Origin: Streptomyces sp. MUM 178J
Lineage (GTDB): Bacteria; Actinomycetota; Actinomycetes; Streptomycetales; Streptomycetaceae
Length of the DNA: 64,000 nucleotides
Direction of reading: 5' to 3'
Assembly: GCF_022414575.1 (NCBI RefSeq)
Contig: NZ_JADWYQ010000032.1
Location: 1-64,000 of the forward strand
The first letter of the stretch is position 1, and every line of letters starts with the position of its first letter. The position numbers and the translations under genes were made by a program. Under the pieces are notes generated by a model that did no database searches, had not been told where the DNA came from, and saw only the letters and a program-made list of their open reading frames with translations. Positions 16,607-24,567 of this stretch are shown here, piece by piece.

Positions 16607-17959
16607 GTGGTGTCCGAGTCCCCGCCGCAGCCTCAGCAGTCGCCGCCGCAGCCGCCGCCTCCGCTGCGCTCCCCGCAGCAGCTGGCGGAGCTGCTCGCCG
16701 CCGTGCCCGAGCGCTCCCGGTGGCGCTACAAGCCGCGCCGAGTCTCACACCTGTGGCGCAGCAAGGCCGTCCGGGCCGGTGCGGTCATCACCCTGCTGGC
16801 CCTGTGCGGGCTGATGATCCTCGCGCTGGTGCGCGAGGAGACCGGCACCCGTGGCTTTCTGGTCGGCCTGGGCCTGGCCACCCTTCCGGTCCCCCTCCTG
16901 ATGGCCGCGTTCCGCTGGCTGGACAGGGTGCAGCCGGGCCCCTGGCGGAACCTTCTGTTCTCCTTCGCCTGGGGCGCCTGCGCCGCCGCCCTTGTCGCGA
17001 TCATCGCCAATACCTTCGCGACGCGCTGGATAGCCACGGCCACCGCGGACCCGGCGAGTGCGGACACACTCGGCGCGACGGTCATAGCCCCGGTGGTCGA
17101 GGAGAGTGCCAAGGCCGCCGCGATCTTGCTGATCTTCCTCTTTCGGAGACGGGACTTCACGGGGATCGTGGACGGCGTCGTCGTCGCGGGCTTCACCGCC
17201 ACCGGCTTCGCCTTCACCGAGAACATCCTGTACCTGGGCAGCGCCTTCGGCGAAGACCAGACGCTCGGCACCTCGGGTCTGGAGTCGGTGACCGCCGCGA
17301 CCTTCTTCGTGCGGATCGTGATGTCGCCGTTCGCCCATCCGCTCTTCACGGTGCTCACCGGCCTCGGTTTCGGGATCGCCGCCCTCGCGGCCCGGCAGCG
17401 CCGGTTCCGCAGGACGGCGCTGCCGGTCCTCGGCCTCCTGCTCGCGATGGGCGTGCACGCGCTGTGGAACGGCTCGGCCACGCTCCTCGGCCCCTGGGGT
17501 TTCTACGCCGTCTACGGCGCGTTCATGGTTCCCGCCTTCGGGTTGCTGACCTGGCTGACGATCTGGTCTCGGCAGCGTGAGCTGCGCACGATATCCAGGC
17601 ATCTGCCCGCGTATGCGGCGGCTGGGTGGCTGTCCCCGGACGAGCCGCCCGCCCTGTCGTCGATGCGGGCGAGGGCGATGGCACGCGACTTCGCCCGGCA
17701 TACGTTCGGCAGGCCCGCGGCGAACGCGGTGTCGGAGTACGAGTCGCTGGCGACCACACTGGCGTTTCTGCGCCACCGGGCCCACCGGGGCACGGCCGGA
17801 GAGGACTTCGCGGAGCGGGAGCGGGAGCTGCTGCACCATCTGTGGCAGCGAAGGGAGGTGGCCGGACCCGCACTGACGTACGCGGCACGGGCGTCGGGCC
17901 GGGTGTGGTCCCCGCCGCCGCACCGGGACTACGGCGGCTACAACCCGTACCGCTCCTGA
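16607..17959 (+). CDS. prsW: PrsW-family intramembrane metalloprotease
   Basis: Polytopic membrane protein of 450 residues. PrsW motifs are in order: APVVEESAKAAAIL (the EE pair), FAFTENILYLGSAF (E-N), HPLFTVLTGLGFG (His) and GVHALWNGSATLL (His), together forming the membrane-embedded metal site. Soluble N- and C-terminal arms are Pro- and Arg-rich. PrsW enzymes cleave anti-sigma factors in Bacillus; in streptomycetes substrates are unknown. It follows trmB by 50 bp and is probably co-transcribed. The GTG start at 16607 has only a weak upstream site. Confidence 0.88.
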   Translation: MVSESPPQPQQSPPQPPPPLRSPQQLAELLAAVPERSRWRYKPRRVSHLWRSKAVRAGAVITLLALCGLMILALVREETGTRGFLVGLGLATLPVPLLMAAFRWLDRVQPGPWRNLLFSFAWGACAAALVAIIANTFATRWIATATADPASADTLGATVIAPVVEESAKAAAILLIFLFRRRDFTGIVDGVVVAGFTATGFAFTENILYLGSAFGEDQTLGTSGLESVTAATFFVRIVMSPFAHPLFTVLTGLGFGIAALAARQRRFRRTALPVLGLLLAMGVHALWNGSATLLGPWGFYAVYGAFMVPAFGLLTWLTIWSRQRELRTISRHLPAYAAAGWLSPDEPPALSSMRARAMARDFARHTFGRPAANAVSEYESLATTLAFLRHRAHRGTAGEDFAERERELLHHLWQRREVAGPALTYAARASGRVWSPPPHRDYGGYNPYRS

Positions 17960-18197
17960 GCCATGGCGGGCGGACCCGACGCCGGCAGTTCGGCGGCGGC
18001 GAGCAATCGGGCAGCTGCTCCACCGCAGGACCGGCAGCCCTGGCGTCGGGGGGTGTGCGCCAGAGCTGCCGGGGTTCGGGGTGCGGACGCTGCCACCGTA
18101 CGCGGGCGCGGCGTGCCTGTGCGGCGCGGCGCTCCGCCGGACGGTGGGCGTCCGGGGCCGTCCGGAGTCGTCCTCGGCAGTTGCAGTCGTCGGAGCG

Positions 18198-19280
18198 TCA
18201 GACCGTCAGGCCCTTGTCACGCAGCCACGCCATCGGGTCGACGCCGGCCCCGCTCGGTGTGTGCACCTCGAGGTGGAGGTGGGGGCCGGTCACATTGCCG
18301 GTCGCGCCCACCCGCCCGATGGTCTCGCCGGTCGTCACCTTCTGCCCGGCGCTCGCGGTCATGGAGGAGAGGTGCGCGTACCAGACCTCGGTGCCGTCCT
18401 CGAGCTCCAGCACGATGCGGTAGCCGTACGAGCCCGACCAGCCGGCGGACTTGACCGTGCCGCCGTGGACGGCCTTGACGGGGGTGCCCGTCGGCGCGGC
18501 GAAGTCGAGGCCGGTGTGCTGACCGGAGGACCACATGGACCCGGCCTGGCCGTAGGTGGAGGTGATGGTGTACGAGGAGGTGGGCAGGGAGTAGCTCGCG
18601 GCGAGCTTGGCGAGGCGCTCCGCCTCCGCCTTGGCCCTGGCGGCCTCCTCCGCCTTCCGCTTCTCCTCGGCGGCCTTGGCTTCGGCCGCCTCCTGCTGCT
18701 TCGCCGCCTCCGCCGCGGCCTTCTCTGCGGCGGCCTGCTCGGCTGCTGCCTTGGCTTCCGCTTCGGCCGCGGCCTGCTGCTGCTCGGCCTGCTGGAGGAT
18801 GCGGGCGCGCAGGGCCTCGCCCGCGCCGCCCGCACTCGACTCGGCGGGGTCGGAGCCGAGCATGGCGAAGGGCCCGCTGCCCGCACCGTCCTGGCCGGCC
18901 GGGCCGGATTCGGCGGACACCTCGCTGCCCTCGGAGTCGCCCGAGCCGTCGGCGTCGCCGGAGTCCTCGGCGTCGCCGATCAGGGCGCCGACGCCCGGGA
19001 GGGACTCGGCGTCGGGGAGGTCCGGAAGGGAGATCGAGACGGCGGGCTTGTCCTGGGCGGTGGCCAGGCCGCCCGCGCCGACCGCGGCGATGACGCCCAC
19101 GCCGAGCACGGTGGAGCTGCGGGCGAGTCCCCCGCGCTGCTTGACGACGCGGTGCCGGCCGCGCACCGGACGGACGGAGTCCTCGGTGGGGTTCCACTCC
19201 CCCCAAGACCGCTCTGCAGCCCGCTCACCGAAGTAGGCGGATTCGAAGGGTGCTTCAGGGGCAGGTGTGTTGGACGCCAC
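18198..19280 (-). CDS. M23-family peptidoglycan endopeptidase, riboswitch-controlled
   Basis: Secreted or membrane-anchored hydrolase of 360 residues (GTG 19280, AAGGAG upstream). The N-terminus has a cytoplasmic basic stretch and a hydrophobic segment (residues about 54-72), followed by an acidic linker, an Ala/Glu/Lys-rich coiled coil (about 155-230) and a LytM/M23 domain. Zinc ligands are visible in GQHTGLDFAAP (H-x3-D) and in GPHLHLEVHTP (H-x-H). The family cuts peptide cross-links in peptidoglycan. The 5' leader carries a c-di-AMP riboswitch (19307-19427), linking its expression to wall and osmotic state. Confidence 0.9.
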   Translation of the reverse strand: MASNTPAPEAPFESAYFGERAAERSWGEWNPTEDSVRPVRGRHRVVKQRGGLARSSTVLGVGVIAAVGAGGLATAQDKPAVSISLPDLPDAESLPGVGALIGDAEDSGDADGSGDSEGSEVSAESGPAGQDGAGSGPFAMLGSDPAESSAGGAGEALRARILQQAEQQQAAAEAEAKAAAEQAAAEKAAAEAAKQQEAAEAKAAEEKRKAEEAARAKAEAERLAKLAASYSLPTSSYTITSTYGQAGSMWSSGQHTGLDFAAPTGTPVKAVHGGTVKSAGWSGSYGYRIVLELEDGTEVWYAHLSSMTASAGQKVTTGETIGRVGATGNVTGPHLHLEVHTPSGAGVDPMAWLRDKGLTV

Positions 19281-19306
19281 GGAGGCGTACTCCTTTCCTT
19301 CCTTCT

Positions 19307-19427
19307 CGCCTACCGGGTTAGCTGACGGGTTCGGAGCAGGAAGGTCTCCTACGGCCCTCCGCAGGCTGCGAAGGCGTCCGATTCACCCCAAATAGTGGTT
19401 CCCCGGCTCCCTTTCGGAATTCGGCGC
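19307..19427 (-). ncRNA. c-di-AMP riboswitch (ydaO/yuaA class)
   Basis: On the minus strand the leader of the M23 gene contains the conserved ydaO blocks in order: closing CGCC with GAATTCC, AGGGAGCCGGGGAACC, GGGGTGAATC, then CTCCGAACCCGTCAGCTAAC and CCGGTAGGCG, whose GGCG pairs with the opening CGCC. In streptomycetes this class is known to precede wall-hydrolase genes such as rpfA and to shut them off when c-di-AMP is high. The coding start lies only 27 bases past the aptamer, so control may involve a terminator or site occlusion overlapping the 3' end. Confidence 0.92.
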
Positions 19428-19672
19428 ACACGCACGGCGCCGCCTCTGGCGACGGCTGGGACGACCGCGTTGCGTTATCGAACGTTAATAGACACCCGCA
19501 CGGGAATCCAAGCTGTTCCGTCTGATCTTTAAGTTCTTTGCGCGGGACATAACCGGACACAAGGCCATGGAAGCGGGCGAGTTGAGTGGACCTCAGGCCC
19601 TTCCGAGCCCCTTCTTGGACTGGTCCAGCATCTGACTGTGTGTCAAATGTTATGCGGAGGGCTCCCTCTCGA

Positions 19673-20830
19673 TTACGGACGGTCGTCATCCGTCCCGGCC
19701 CGGACGACCGGCACGGTCCTGCGCTTTCGCGGCTGCCGCTCCGTCGGGCGCATCACGGCCAGCAGCGCCATGTCGTCGGTGGTGCCGCCGCCCGTGTGCC
19801 TCCGCACATCCGCGACCAGCGCGTCCAGCAGTTCCTCGGGACCGGGGAAGATCCGGCCGCTGAGCCGCTCCCCCGGGTCGTAGAAGACGCCGTGCGAGTC
19901 ACGCGCCTCGGACAGCCCGTCGGTGTAGAGCAGCAGCGTCGCCCCAGGGGGCAGTGGCCGCTCCTCCGCACGGTCCGGCCAGCTCCCCAGGTCCCCCATG
20001 CCCAGAGGCAGCGCCGCCTCGGACGGCTCCAGCATGTCCACACGCCCGTCGGCGTACAGCAGCAGCGGCGCGGGGTGCCCCCGGTTCACCACCCGCAGGG
20101 CGTCCACGGGCCGCGAGATCTCCGCGAGCACCGCCGTGGTGAACCCCTCGACCGCGTCCAGCCCGCTGCGCCGCGTCCCCTCGCGCGCCAGCGCCCGCTC
20201 CAGCCGCCCCGCGACGCCCTCCAACGACCGCTCCTGCTCCGCGGCCTCCCGGAACGCCCCGATGACCACGGCCACGGCCTCCACCGCGCCCAGCCCCTTG
20301 CCCCGTACGTCCCCGACCACCAGCCGCACCCCGTACGGCGTGTCCTGTACGGCGAAGAGGTCGCCGCCGATGAACGCGTCCTCCTGCGCCGCCTCGTACC
20401 GCGCGGCGACCTGCAGCCCGCCGATCCGGTCCGCGGGTGAGGGCAGCACGGCGCGCTGTGCGGTCTCCGCGATCACCCGCGCGGAGGCGAGCCGCTGGTT
20501 GCTGCGCCGTACGACGTCGTTGATGAGCAGCGCGAGAGCCGCCACCGTCACCAGCGTGGTGGTCTCGGTCAGTGCCGTGATCTGGGCGGCGGTCTCGTTG
20601 TAGGCGTGCATCCCCATGGCGCCGACCACCGCGGCGAGGCCGGTGATCGCGGTGGCGCGCCAGGAGAAGAAGGGCGCGGCGATCAGCGGGGAGGCGGCGA
20701 ACATGGGGACGGCGGTGAACTTGGCCGGCGTCGCGAGGTCGAAGAAGATCGCGCCGAGGATCATCAGACCGGGCAGCAGGCGGACGAGGAGCTGCGCCGA
20801 GCTCATGCCGTCGTGCCGTCGCTGCCCCAC
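19673..20830 (-). CDS. Membrane SpoIIE-type PP2C phosphatase
   Basis: 385 residues from the GTG at 20830, selected because AGGAG lies seven bases upstream; the frame upstream would run across tRNA-fMet. The N-terminal 110 residues carry about four membrane helices (LLVRLLPGLMILGAIFFDLA, ATAITGLAAVVGAMGMHAY, TLVTVAALALLINDVV). A SpoIIE/RsbU-like PPM domain follows, with AFIGGDLFAVQDT, VVGDVRGKGLGAVEAV, LLLYTDGLSEARD and GTTDDMALLAV supplying metal-binding Asp/Gly residues. It presumably dephosphorylates an anti-anti-sigma factor. Unlike the phosphatase at 2609 it has no PAS or kinase domain. Confidence 0.87.
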   Translation of the reverse strand: MGQRRHDGMSSAQLLVRLLPGLMILGAIFFDLATPAKFTAVPMFAASPLIAAPFFSWRATAITGLAAVVGAMGMHAYNETAAQITALTETTTLVTVAALALLINDVVRRSNQRLASARVIAETAQRAVLPSPADRIGGLQVAARYEAAQEDAFIGGDLFAVQDTPYGVRLVVGDVRGKGLGAVEAVAVVIGAFREAAEQERSLEGVAGRLERALAREGTRRSGLDAVEGFTTAVLAEISRPVDALRVVNRGHPAPLLLYADGRVDMLEPSEAALPLGMGDLGSWPDRAEERPLPPGATLLLYTDGLSEARDSHGVFYDPGERLSGRIFPGPEELLDALVADVRRHTGGGTTDDMALLAVMRPTERQPRKRRTVPVVRAGTDDDRP

Positions 20831-20980
20831 CTGTGCTCTCCTGCCCAGTCCGTCAGGCCGCGGACCGTACCGCGCCCCTTCCAGGCTGGCCGGAGCCGCG
20901 CCGCACGGCGACCCGGCCGTCGGCTGACCGGACGATGCCCTGCCGCTCACCCGCGAAGCCGCCGGAGGTACGACGACGGC

Positions 20981-21011
20981 GGCCCGGCACTTCTGTGAGA
21001 AGTGCCGGGCC
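20981..21011 (-). terminator. Hairpin terminator after tRNA-fMet
   Basis: A perfect 14-bp stem (GGCCCGGCACTTCT with its complement) around a GTG loop, immediately downstream of the minus-strand tRNA-fMet. As usual in streptomycetes there is no long U tract. Confidence 0.75.
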
Positions 21012-21024
21012 GCCGTGCTGCGAG

Positions 21025-21098
21025 TAGCGGGGACAGGATTTGAACCTGCGACCTCTGGGTTATGAGCCCAGCGAGCTACCGAGCTGCTCCACCCCGCG
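21025..21098 (-). tRNA. tRNA-fMet (initiator, CAT)
   Basis: 74-nt cloverleaf with anticodon loop CTCATAA. Initiator hallmarks are three consecutive G:C pairs in the anticodon stem (GGG/CCC) and a mismatched first acceptor pair (C1 facing T72). The CCA end is not encoded. Confidence 0.92.
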
Positions 21099-21465
21099 TC
21101 GGTGCACACCACCTTACGCCATCCGAAGGGCTGCCGACGACACGGTTTCCGGCCGCCGGGTCCGACGACTCGCCCGGGGCCCTTTCACACGCCCGAGTGA
21201 GCGCGCCCACGGACGCCCCCGCGTGAACCGCGCGAACCGCGCGAACCGCGGGCCGCCGGATGCCCGCCGATCAGCTCAGCACCGCCGAAAACCGCCGCAG
21301 AAGATCCTATGAACGTCCATACGCTTTTCTGCGGTTGTCCGAGAACCGAGACCGTCTCCGGTCCCGGAGAACTCAACGCTCCCCATCAGACCGCTGGAGA
21401 TATCTCATGCGCGTTGCTCTGACCGGCGGCGGCTCCCTCCCTGAGGCACGAAACGAGGTCCCTCC
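21099..21465. other. Intergenic region upstream of galE
   Basis: No gene seen. The region holds a short run of three 9-bp GAACCGCGC-like repeats near 21223-21252 and a perfect 11-bp palindrome GAGACCGTCTC at 21348-21358, which could be an operator for galE. The galE promoter is presumably in this stretch. Confidence 0.4.
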
Positions 21466-22491
21466 ATGTCCGCAACGGTCCTGGTGACCGGCGGCGCCGG
21501 ATTCATCGGCAGCCACACCTGCGTCGAGCTGCTCGAACACGGCTACGTGGTCGTCGTCATCGACGACCACTCCAACAGCTCGCCCCACGCTCTGGAACGC
21601 GTCGCGAAGGTCGCCGGCCGCCCCGTCGCCGCCGCGTACGAGGCCGATCTGCGGGACCGGGCCGCGCTGGACCGCGTGTTCGCCGCCCACCGCATCGACG
21701 CGGTCGTGCACTTCGCGGCGAAGAGGGCCGTGGGCGAGTCCGTGGAGAAGCCGACGGAGTACTACGACGTCAACCTCGGCGGCACAACGGCGCTGCTGCA
21801 CGCCATGCGGGTGCACGGCGTGCAGCGGCTGGTCTTCTCGTCGTCCTGCTCGATCTACGGCGACGCCCCCGTCGGCATCCCGCTCACCGAGAACGACCCC
21901 GCCGCCCCCACCAATCCGTACGCCACCGCCAAATGGCTCTGCGAGCAGCTCCTGGCCGACGCCTGCCGGCACCAGCCGGAGCTCAGCGTCCTGGCACTGC
22001 GCTGCTTCAACCCGGTCGGAGCGCACCCGAGCGGTCTGCTGGGCGAGGACCCGCACGGCGTGCCGGGCAACGTCATGCCGTACCTCGCCCAGGTGGCCGT
22101 CGGCAGAAGGGACCGGCTGAGCGTCTTCGGCGACGACTATCCGACGGCCGACGGCACCGGAGTGCGCGACTACATCCATGTCGTGGACGTCGCCGACGGC
22201 CACCGCGTCGCCCTCGAACACCTCGGCGACGACCGCGGGATGCGCGTCTTCAACCTGGGCACCGGGGTGGGGACGTCCGTCCTGGAGCTGATCGCCGCGT
22301 TCCAGGCCGCCTGCGGCCGGCCCATCCCGTACGAGATCATCCGCCGCCGCCCCGGAGACGTGGCAGCGCTGGTGGCGGACCCGGGCGCGGTGGCCCACGC
22401 ATGGAACTGGACCGCCTCCCGCGGTCTTGCCGCGATGTGCGCCGACGCCTGGCGCTTCCAGGACCTCAATCCCGACGGCTATCCGGACTGA
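21466..22491 (+). CDS. galE: UDP-glucose 4-epimerase
   Basis: Extended short-chain dehydrogenase of 341 residues that interconverts UDP-glucose and UDP-galactose with bound NAD. The NAD motif TGGAGFIGSHTCVELLEHG is at the N-terminus, with catalytic Tyr/Lys in NPYATAKW and the Ser-rich SSSCSIYGDAP before it. RCFNPVGAHPSG and GTGVRDYIHVVDVADGH are GalE-specific blocks. It is followed after 32 bp by a UDP-sugar dehydrogenase-like gene, so the pair probably supplies a nucleotide sugar for a surface polymer. Confidence 0.92.
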   Translation: MSATVLVTGGAGFIGSHTCVELLEHGYVVVVIDDHSNSSPHALERVAKVAGRPVAAAYEADLRDRAALDRVFAAHRIDAVVHFAAKRAVGESVEKPTEYYDVNLGGTTALLHAMRVHGVQRLVFSSSCSIYGDAPVGIPLTENDPAAPTNPYATAKWLCEQLLADACRHQPELSVLALRCFNPVGAHPSGLLGEDPHGVPGNVMPYLAQVAVGRRDRLSVFGDDYPTADGTGVRDYIHVVDVADGHRVALEHLGDDRGMRVFNLGTGVGTSVLELIAAFQAACGRPIPYEIIRRRPGDVAALVADPGAVAHAWNWTASRGLAAMCADAWRFQDLNPDGYPD

Positions 22492-22523
22492 CCTGCTTCA
22501 CAACGGTTCAAAGGAGACAAGAC

Positions 22524-23999
22524 ATGCGGTTGACCGTCATCGGCACGGGATACCTGGGCGCCGTGCATGCGGCGTGCATGGCGGAGATCGGACACGACGT
22601 CCTCGGCGTCGACACCGACGCCTCCAAGATCAAGAAGCTCGCCGCCGGCAGCCCGCCCTTCTTCGAGCCGGGGCTGGGCGAGATCCTCGACAGGAACGTC
22701 CGCTCCGGGCGGCTGCGGTTCACCACCTCCCTGCGGGAGGCCGCCGACTTCGGAGACGTCCACTTCATCTGCGTGGGCACGCCCCAGCGGCACGACTCGC
22801 CCGCCGCGGATCTGCGGCACGTCGACGCGGTCGTCACGGGCCTCACCCCTCATCTGCACCGCCGCTGCCTGATCGTGGGAAAGTCGACCGTCCCGGTGGG
22901 CACGACGGTCCGGCTGGCCTCTCTGGTCGACGGGCTCGCCCCCGAGGGCGGCGGCGCGGAGATCGCCTGGAATCCGGGGTTCCTGCGCGAGGGGTTCGCC
23001 GTCCAGGACACGCTGCGTCCCGACCGGCTGGTGGCCGGCGTCCTGTCCGCCCAGGCCGATCAGACCCTCCGCGCGGTATACGCGCCGATGCTCACCGCGG
23101 GCGTCCCGTACCTCTGCACCGACCCCGCCACCGCCGAACTGGTGAAGGCCGCGGCGAACTCCTTCCTCGCCACCAAGATCTCGTTCATCAACGCGATGGC
23201 CGAGGTGTGCGACGCGGCCGGGGCGGACGTGGCGACCCTGGCCGACGCCATCGGGCACGACACCCGCATCGGGCGGCGCTGTCTGACCGCGGGGCTCGGC
23301 TTCGGCGGCCGACGCCTGCCCAAGGACATCCGCGCCTTCGCCGCCCGCGCCCGGGAACTGGGTGTGGGCAACGCCGTGGAATTCCTCCGCGAGATCGACT
23401 CGATCAATCTGCGGCAGCGGCGGCGGACCCTGGACATCGCCAGGGAGCTCGTGGGCGGAGACCTCTCCGGGCGGCGGGTCGCGATCCTCGGGGTGACATT
23501 CAAGCCGGACAGCGACGACGTACGGGACTCACCCGCCCTCGCCGTGGCGGAGGCGGCTCTCCTCGAAGGCGCACAGCTGCGCATCCACGACCCGGAAGGT
23601 GCGGAGAACGCCCGCGCGGTACTGCCCGAGCCGGAGTACGCGCCGGACGCGGCCACCGCGGTCCGGGACGCCGACATCGTCCTGCATCTGACCGAGTGGG
23701 CCCCGTACCGCGCGCTGGACCCGGCCGCGCTGGCCCCGCTCGTGCGGACCCCGAGGATCCTGGACGCACGCAACGCCCTCAACGCACCGCGCTGGCGGGC
23801 GGCGGGGTGGACCGTGCGCACCCTGGGCCGCCCGACGCCCGGCGGCGCCGCCGGCCCGGCGGCGTCCCTGCTCCCCGGACAGCACCCCGCGGCCGCCGTC
23901 CGTCACCCCGCGGGTGACATGGCGGGAGGCGACGCGGGCGCGTCGGCGGACTGGACGGCGCCCGGCGACCGCGAGGCGCTGAGAGGCGTGCCAAAGTAG
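22524..23999 (+). CDS. UDP-glucose/GDP-mannose dehydrogenase family protein lacking the catalytic cysteine
   Basis: 491 residues from the ATG at 22524, preceded by AAGGAG. The NAD fold (VIGTGYLGAVHAACMAEIGH), the VGKSTVPVGTT and NPGFLREGFAVQDTL blocks, ANSFLATKISFINAMAEVC and the C-terminal LGVTFKPDSDDVRDSPAL are all typical of UDP-glucose 6-dehydrogenases. The active-site block normally reads GFGGSCFPKD or GFGGGCLPKD; here it is GFGGRRLPKD, so residues 263-264 are Arg-Arg and the nucleophilic Cys is missing. Oxidation of the UDP-glucose C6 alcohol to acid would then be blocked. The C-terminal 55 residues are Pro/Ala/Gly-rich. It may have a different reaction, or be inactive. Confidence 0.8.
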   Translation: MRLTVIGTGYLGAVHAACMAEIGHDVLGVDTDASKIKKLAAGSPPFFEPGLGEILDRNVRSGRLRFTTSLREAADFGDVHFICVGTPQRHDSPAADLRHVDAVVTGLTPHLHRRCLIVGKSTVPVGTTVRLASLVDGLAPEGGGAEIAWNPGFLREGFAVQDTLRPDRLVAGVLSAQADQTLRAVYAPMLTAGVPYLCTDPATAELVKAAANSFLATKISFINAMAEVCDAAGADVATLADAIGHDTRIGRRCLTAGLGFGGRRLPKDIRAFAARARELGVGNAVEFLREIDSINLRQRRRTLDIARELVGGDLSGRRVAILGVTFKPDSDDVRDSPALAVAEAALLEGAQLRIHDPEGAENARAVLPEPEYAPDAATAVRDADIVLHLTEWAPYRALDPAALAPLVRTPRILDARNALNAPRWRAAGWTVRTLGRPTPGGAAGPAASLLPGQHPAAAVRHPAGDMAGGDAGASADWTAPGDREALRGVPK

Positions 24000-24333
24000 T
24001 CCACGTCCCCCGGCGCGCCTCTCGAACACCCCGGCACGCCCCCGAACACCCCGGCGCCAGCGCGCACGCCCCTCGTCCGCGCTGGTGACCTGACGGGGCC
24101 TCGGCGGCCGGCAGGCAAGGGTTTGTGTGGGCGCCGATCGGCTTGGCCCGCCGCTCCTCCTGCCTCGTCGCCTTGCCCCACGCGGCCAGCGCGGGGAAGT
24201 CCTGCTGACCCCAGCGACGTGCGGTGCACGCACGAGGCCGCACACGGGCCCGGGAACGGCGAAGCGCCCGGCCGGCTGAACCGGTCGGGCGCTTCGCCGC
24301 AGGCCAGGGAAGCCTCCCCAGAGCCTGAAGCAG
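24000..24333. other. Intergenic region with tRNA-Lys terminator
   Basis: No gene is supported here. The notable element is an 18-bp stem with a 5-nt loop (24258-24275 pairing with 24281-24298, one G:T wobble), placed to terminate both the dehydrogenase gene from the left and tRNA-Lys from the right. Confidence 0.5.
24258..24298 (-). terminator. Hairpin terminator downstream of tRNA-Lys
   Basis: Arms GGCGAAGCGCCCGGCCGG and CCGGTCGGGCGCTTCGCC enclose CTGAA. The hairpin sits 36 bp past the 3' end of the minus-strand tRNA-Lys and can act in either direction. Confidence 0.65.
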
Positions 24334-24406
24334 TAGGCCGTGTGGGACTCGAACCCACAACCAACGGATTAAAAGTCCGCTGCTCTGCCAATTGAGCTAA
24401 CGGCCC
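24334..24406 (-). tRNA. tRNA-Lys (TTT)
   Basis: 73-nt cloverleaf. Anticodon stem GCGGA/TCCGT around loop CTTTTAA gives anticodon TTT. The T-arm GTGGGTTCGAGTCCCAC is intact, and the acceptor GGGCCGT pairs with ACGGCCT (one G:T). Confidence 0.93.
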
Positions 24407-24500
24407 GCGAAACAGGCACCCGTGCAGCATAGCCGGACTGGTCGCGCGAGCCGATCGGGTATCGGATCTTCGCCGGGCGTGAAGGGGCAAACGGGCGGAC

Positions 24501-24529
24501 GGGCCGGGCGCACCAAGTGCGCCCGGCCC
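24501..24529 (-). terminator. Hairpin terminator after the DEAD-box helicase gene
   Basis: A perfect 13-bp stem GGGCCGGGCGCAC/GTGCGCCCGGCCC with a CAA loop, 38 bp beyond the stop of the minus-strand helicase gene. Confidence 0.75.
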
Positions 24530-24567
24530 ATCTGTCACTGTCCGGAGTGTACTTCCGGGTTTCCGCG

